Assembly (NCBI GenBank): GCA_937917475.1
Contig: CALDNF010000058.1
Location: 1 to 5,277 of the forward strand
DNA length: 5,277 bases
Origin: an uncultured Faecalibacterium sp.
GTDB taxonomy: Bacteria > Bacillota > Clostridia > Oscillospirales > Ruminococcaceae
Reading direction: 5' to 3'
The position numbers and the translations under genes were made by a program. Shown one piece after another: positions 5,251-5,277 of the stretch. The notes beneath the pieces were generated by a model. It saw only the letters and a program-made list of their open reading frames with translations. It was not told where the DNA came from and made no database searches. Within the stretch, counting starts at the first letter, position 1. Every line of letters begins with the position of its first letter.

Positions 5251-5277
5251 TAGAAAACAGAGGGCAGGTACCGCAAA

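Noticed and set aside
5251..5277. Possible terminator arm or start of pnp after rpsO
   Set aside because: Only 27 nt remain. GGCAGGTACCGC could be the left arm of a hairpin, but its partner would be outside the window and no start codon with a ribosome site is visible.
1..5277. CRISPR arrays, tRNA/rRNA genes, insertion sequences, phage or defence genes
   Set aside because: No regularly spaced repeats, transposase motifs, tRNA-like cloverleaf or defence-type domains were seen on either strand.

Overview
This window looks like a core-genome stretch of a moderately GC-rich Bacillota (Clostridia) chromosome. By gene order, GC-rich codon use and overall protein character, a gut Oscillospiraceae/Ruminococcaceae member such as Faecalibacterium is my best guess. 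That is recognition and inference; no search was run. The plus strand carries the end of the conserved translation cluster that in Bacillota usually runs nusA-ylxR-infB-rbfA-nrnA-truB-ribF-(rpsO-pnp).

Layout: bases 1-182 are the 3' end of rbfA (30S maturation factor). After 29 nt comes the DHH/DHHA1 phosphoesterase gene nrnA (212-1201). Its TGA shares one base with the ATG of truB (1201-2085, tRNA psi55 synthase). ribF (about 2103-3020, FMN/FAD synthesis) begins 17 nt after truB. These four genes are tightly spaced and read as one operon, which a strong rho-independent hairpin at 3028-3072 closes. That hairpin has U-rich tails on both strands, so it also ends the convergent gene.

On the minus strand, 3088-4791 encodes a 567-aa exported type-B carboxylesterase with a twin-arginine (Tat) signal peptide and a complete Ser-Glu-His triad. 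It has its own promoter and Shine-Dalgarno. It is a singleton of accessory character lying between ribF and rpsO, two genes that are often neighbours.

Bases 4792-4995 form a compact divergent control region. It holds a minus-strand promoter for the esterase, a shared A5T5 tract, an extended -10 promoter for rpsO, and a leader of about 100 nt before rpsO (4996-5250, ribosomal protein S15). The leader is the least explained part of the window. Two separate segments (4901-4906 and 4934-4939) can each pair with the rpsO Shine-Dalgarno region. A 26-codon open frame also runs through the leader and ends in an ATGA overlap with the rpsO start. S15 controls its own synthesis through its mRNA leader in several bacteria, so an autoregulatory element is the natural hypothesis. 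No wholly new multi-gene system is visible; the leader and the esterase are what deserve follow-up.
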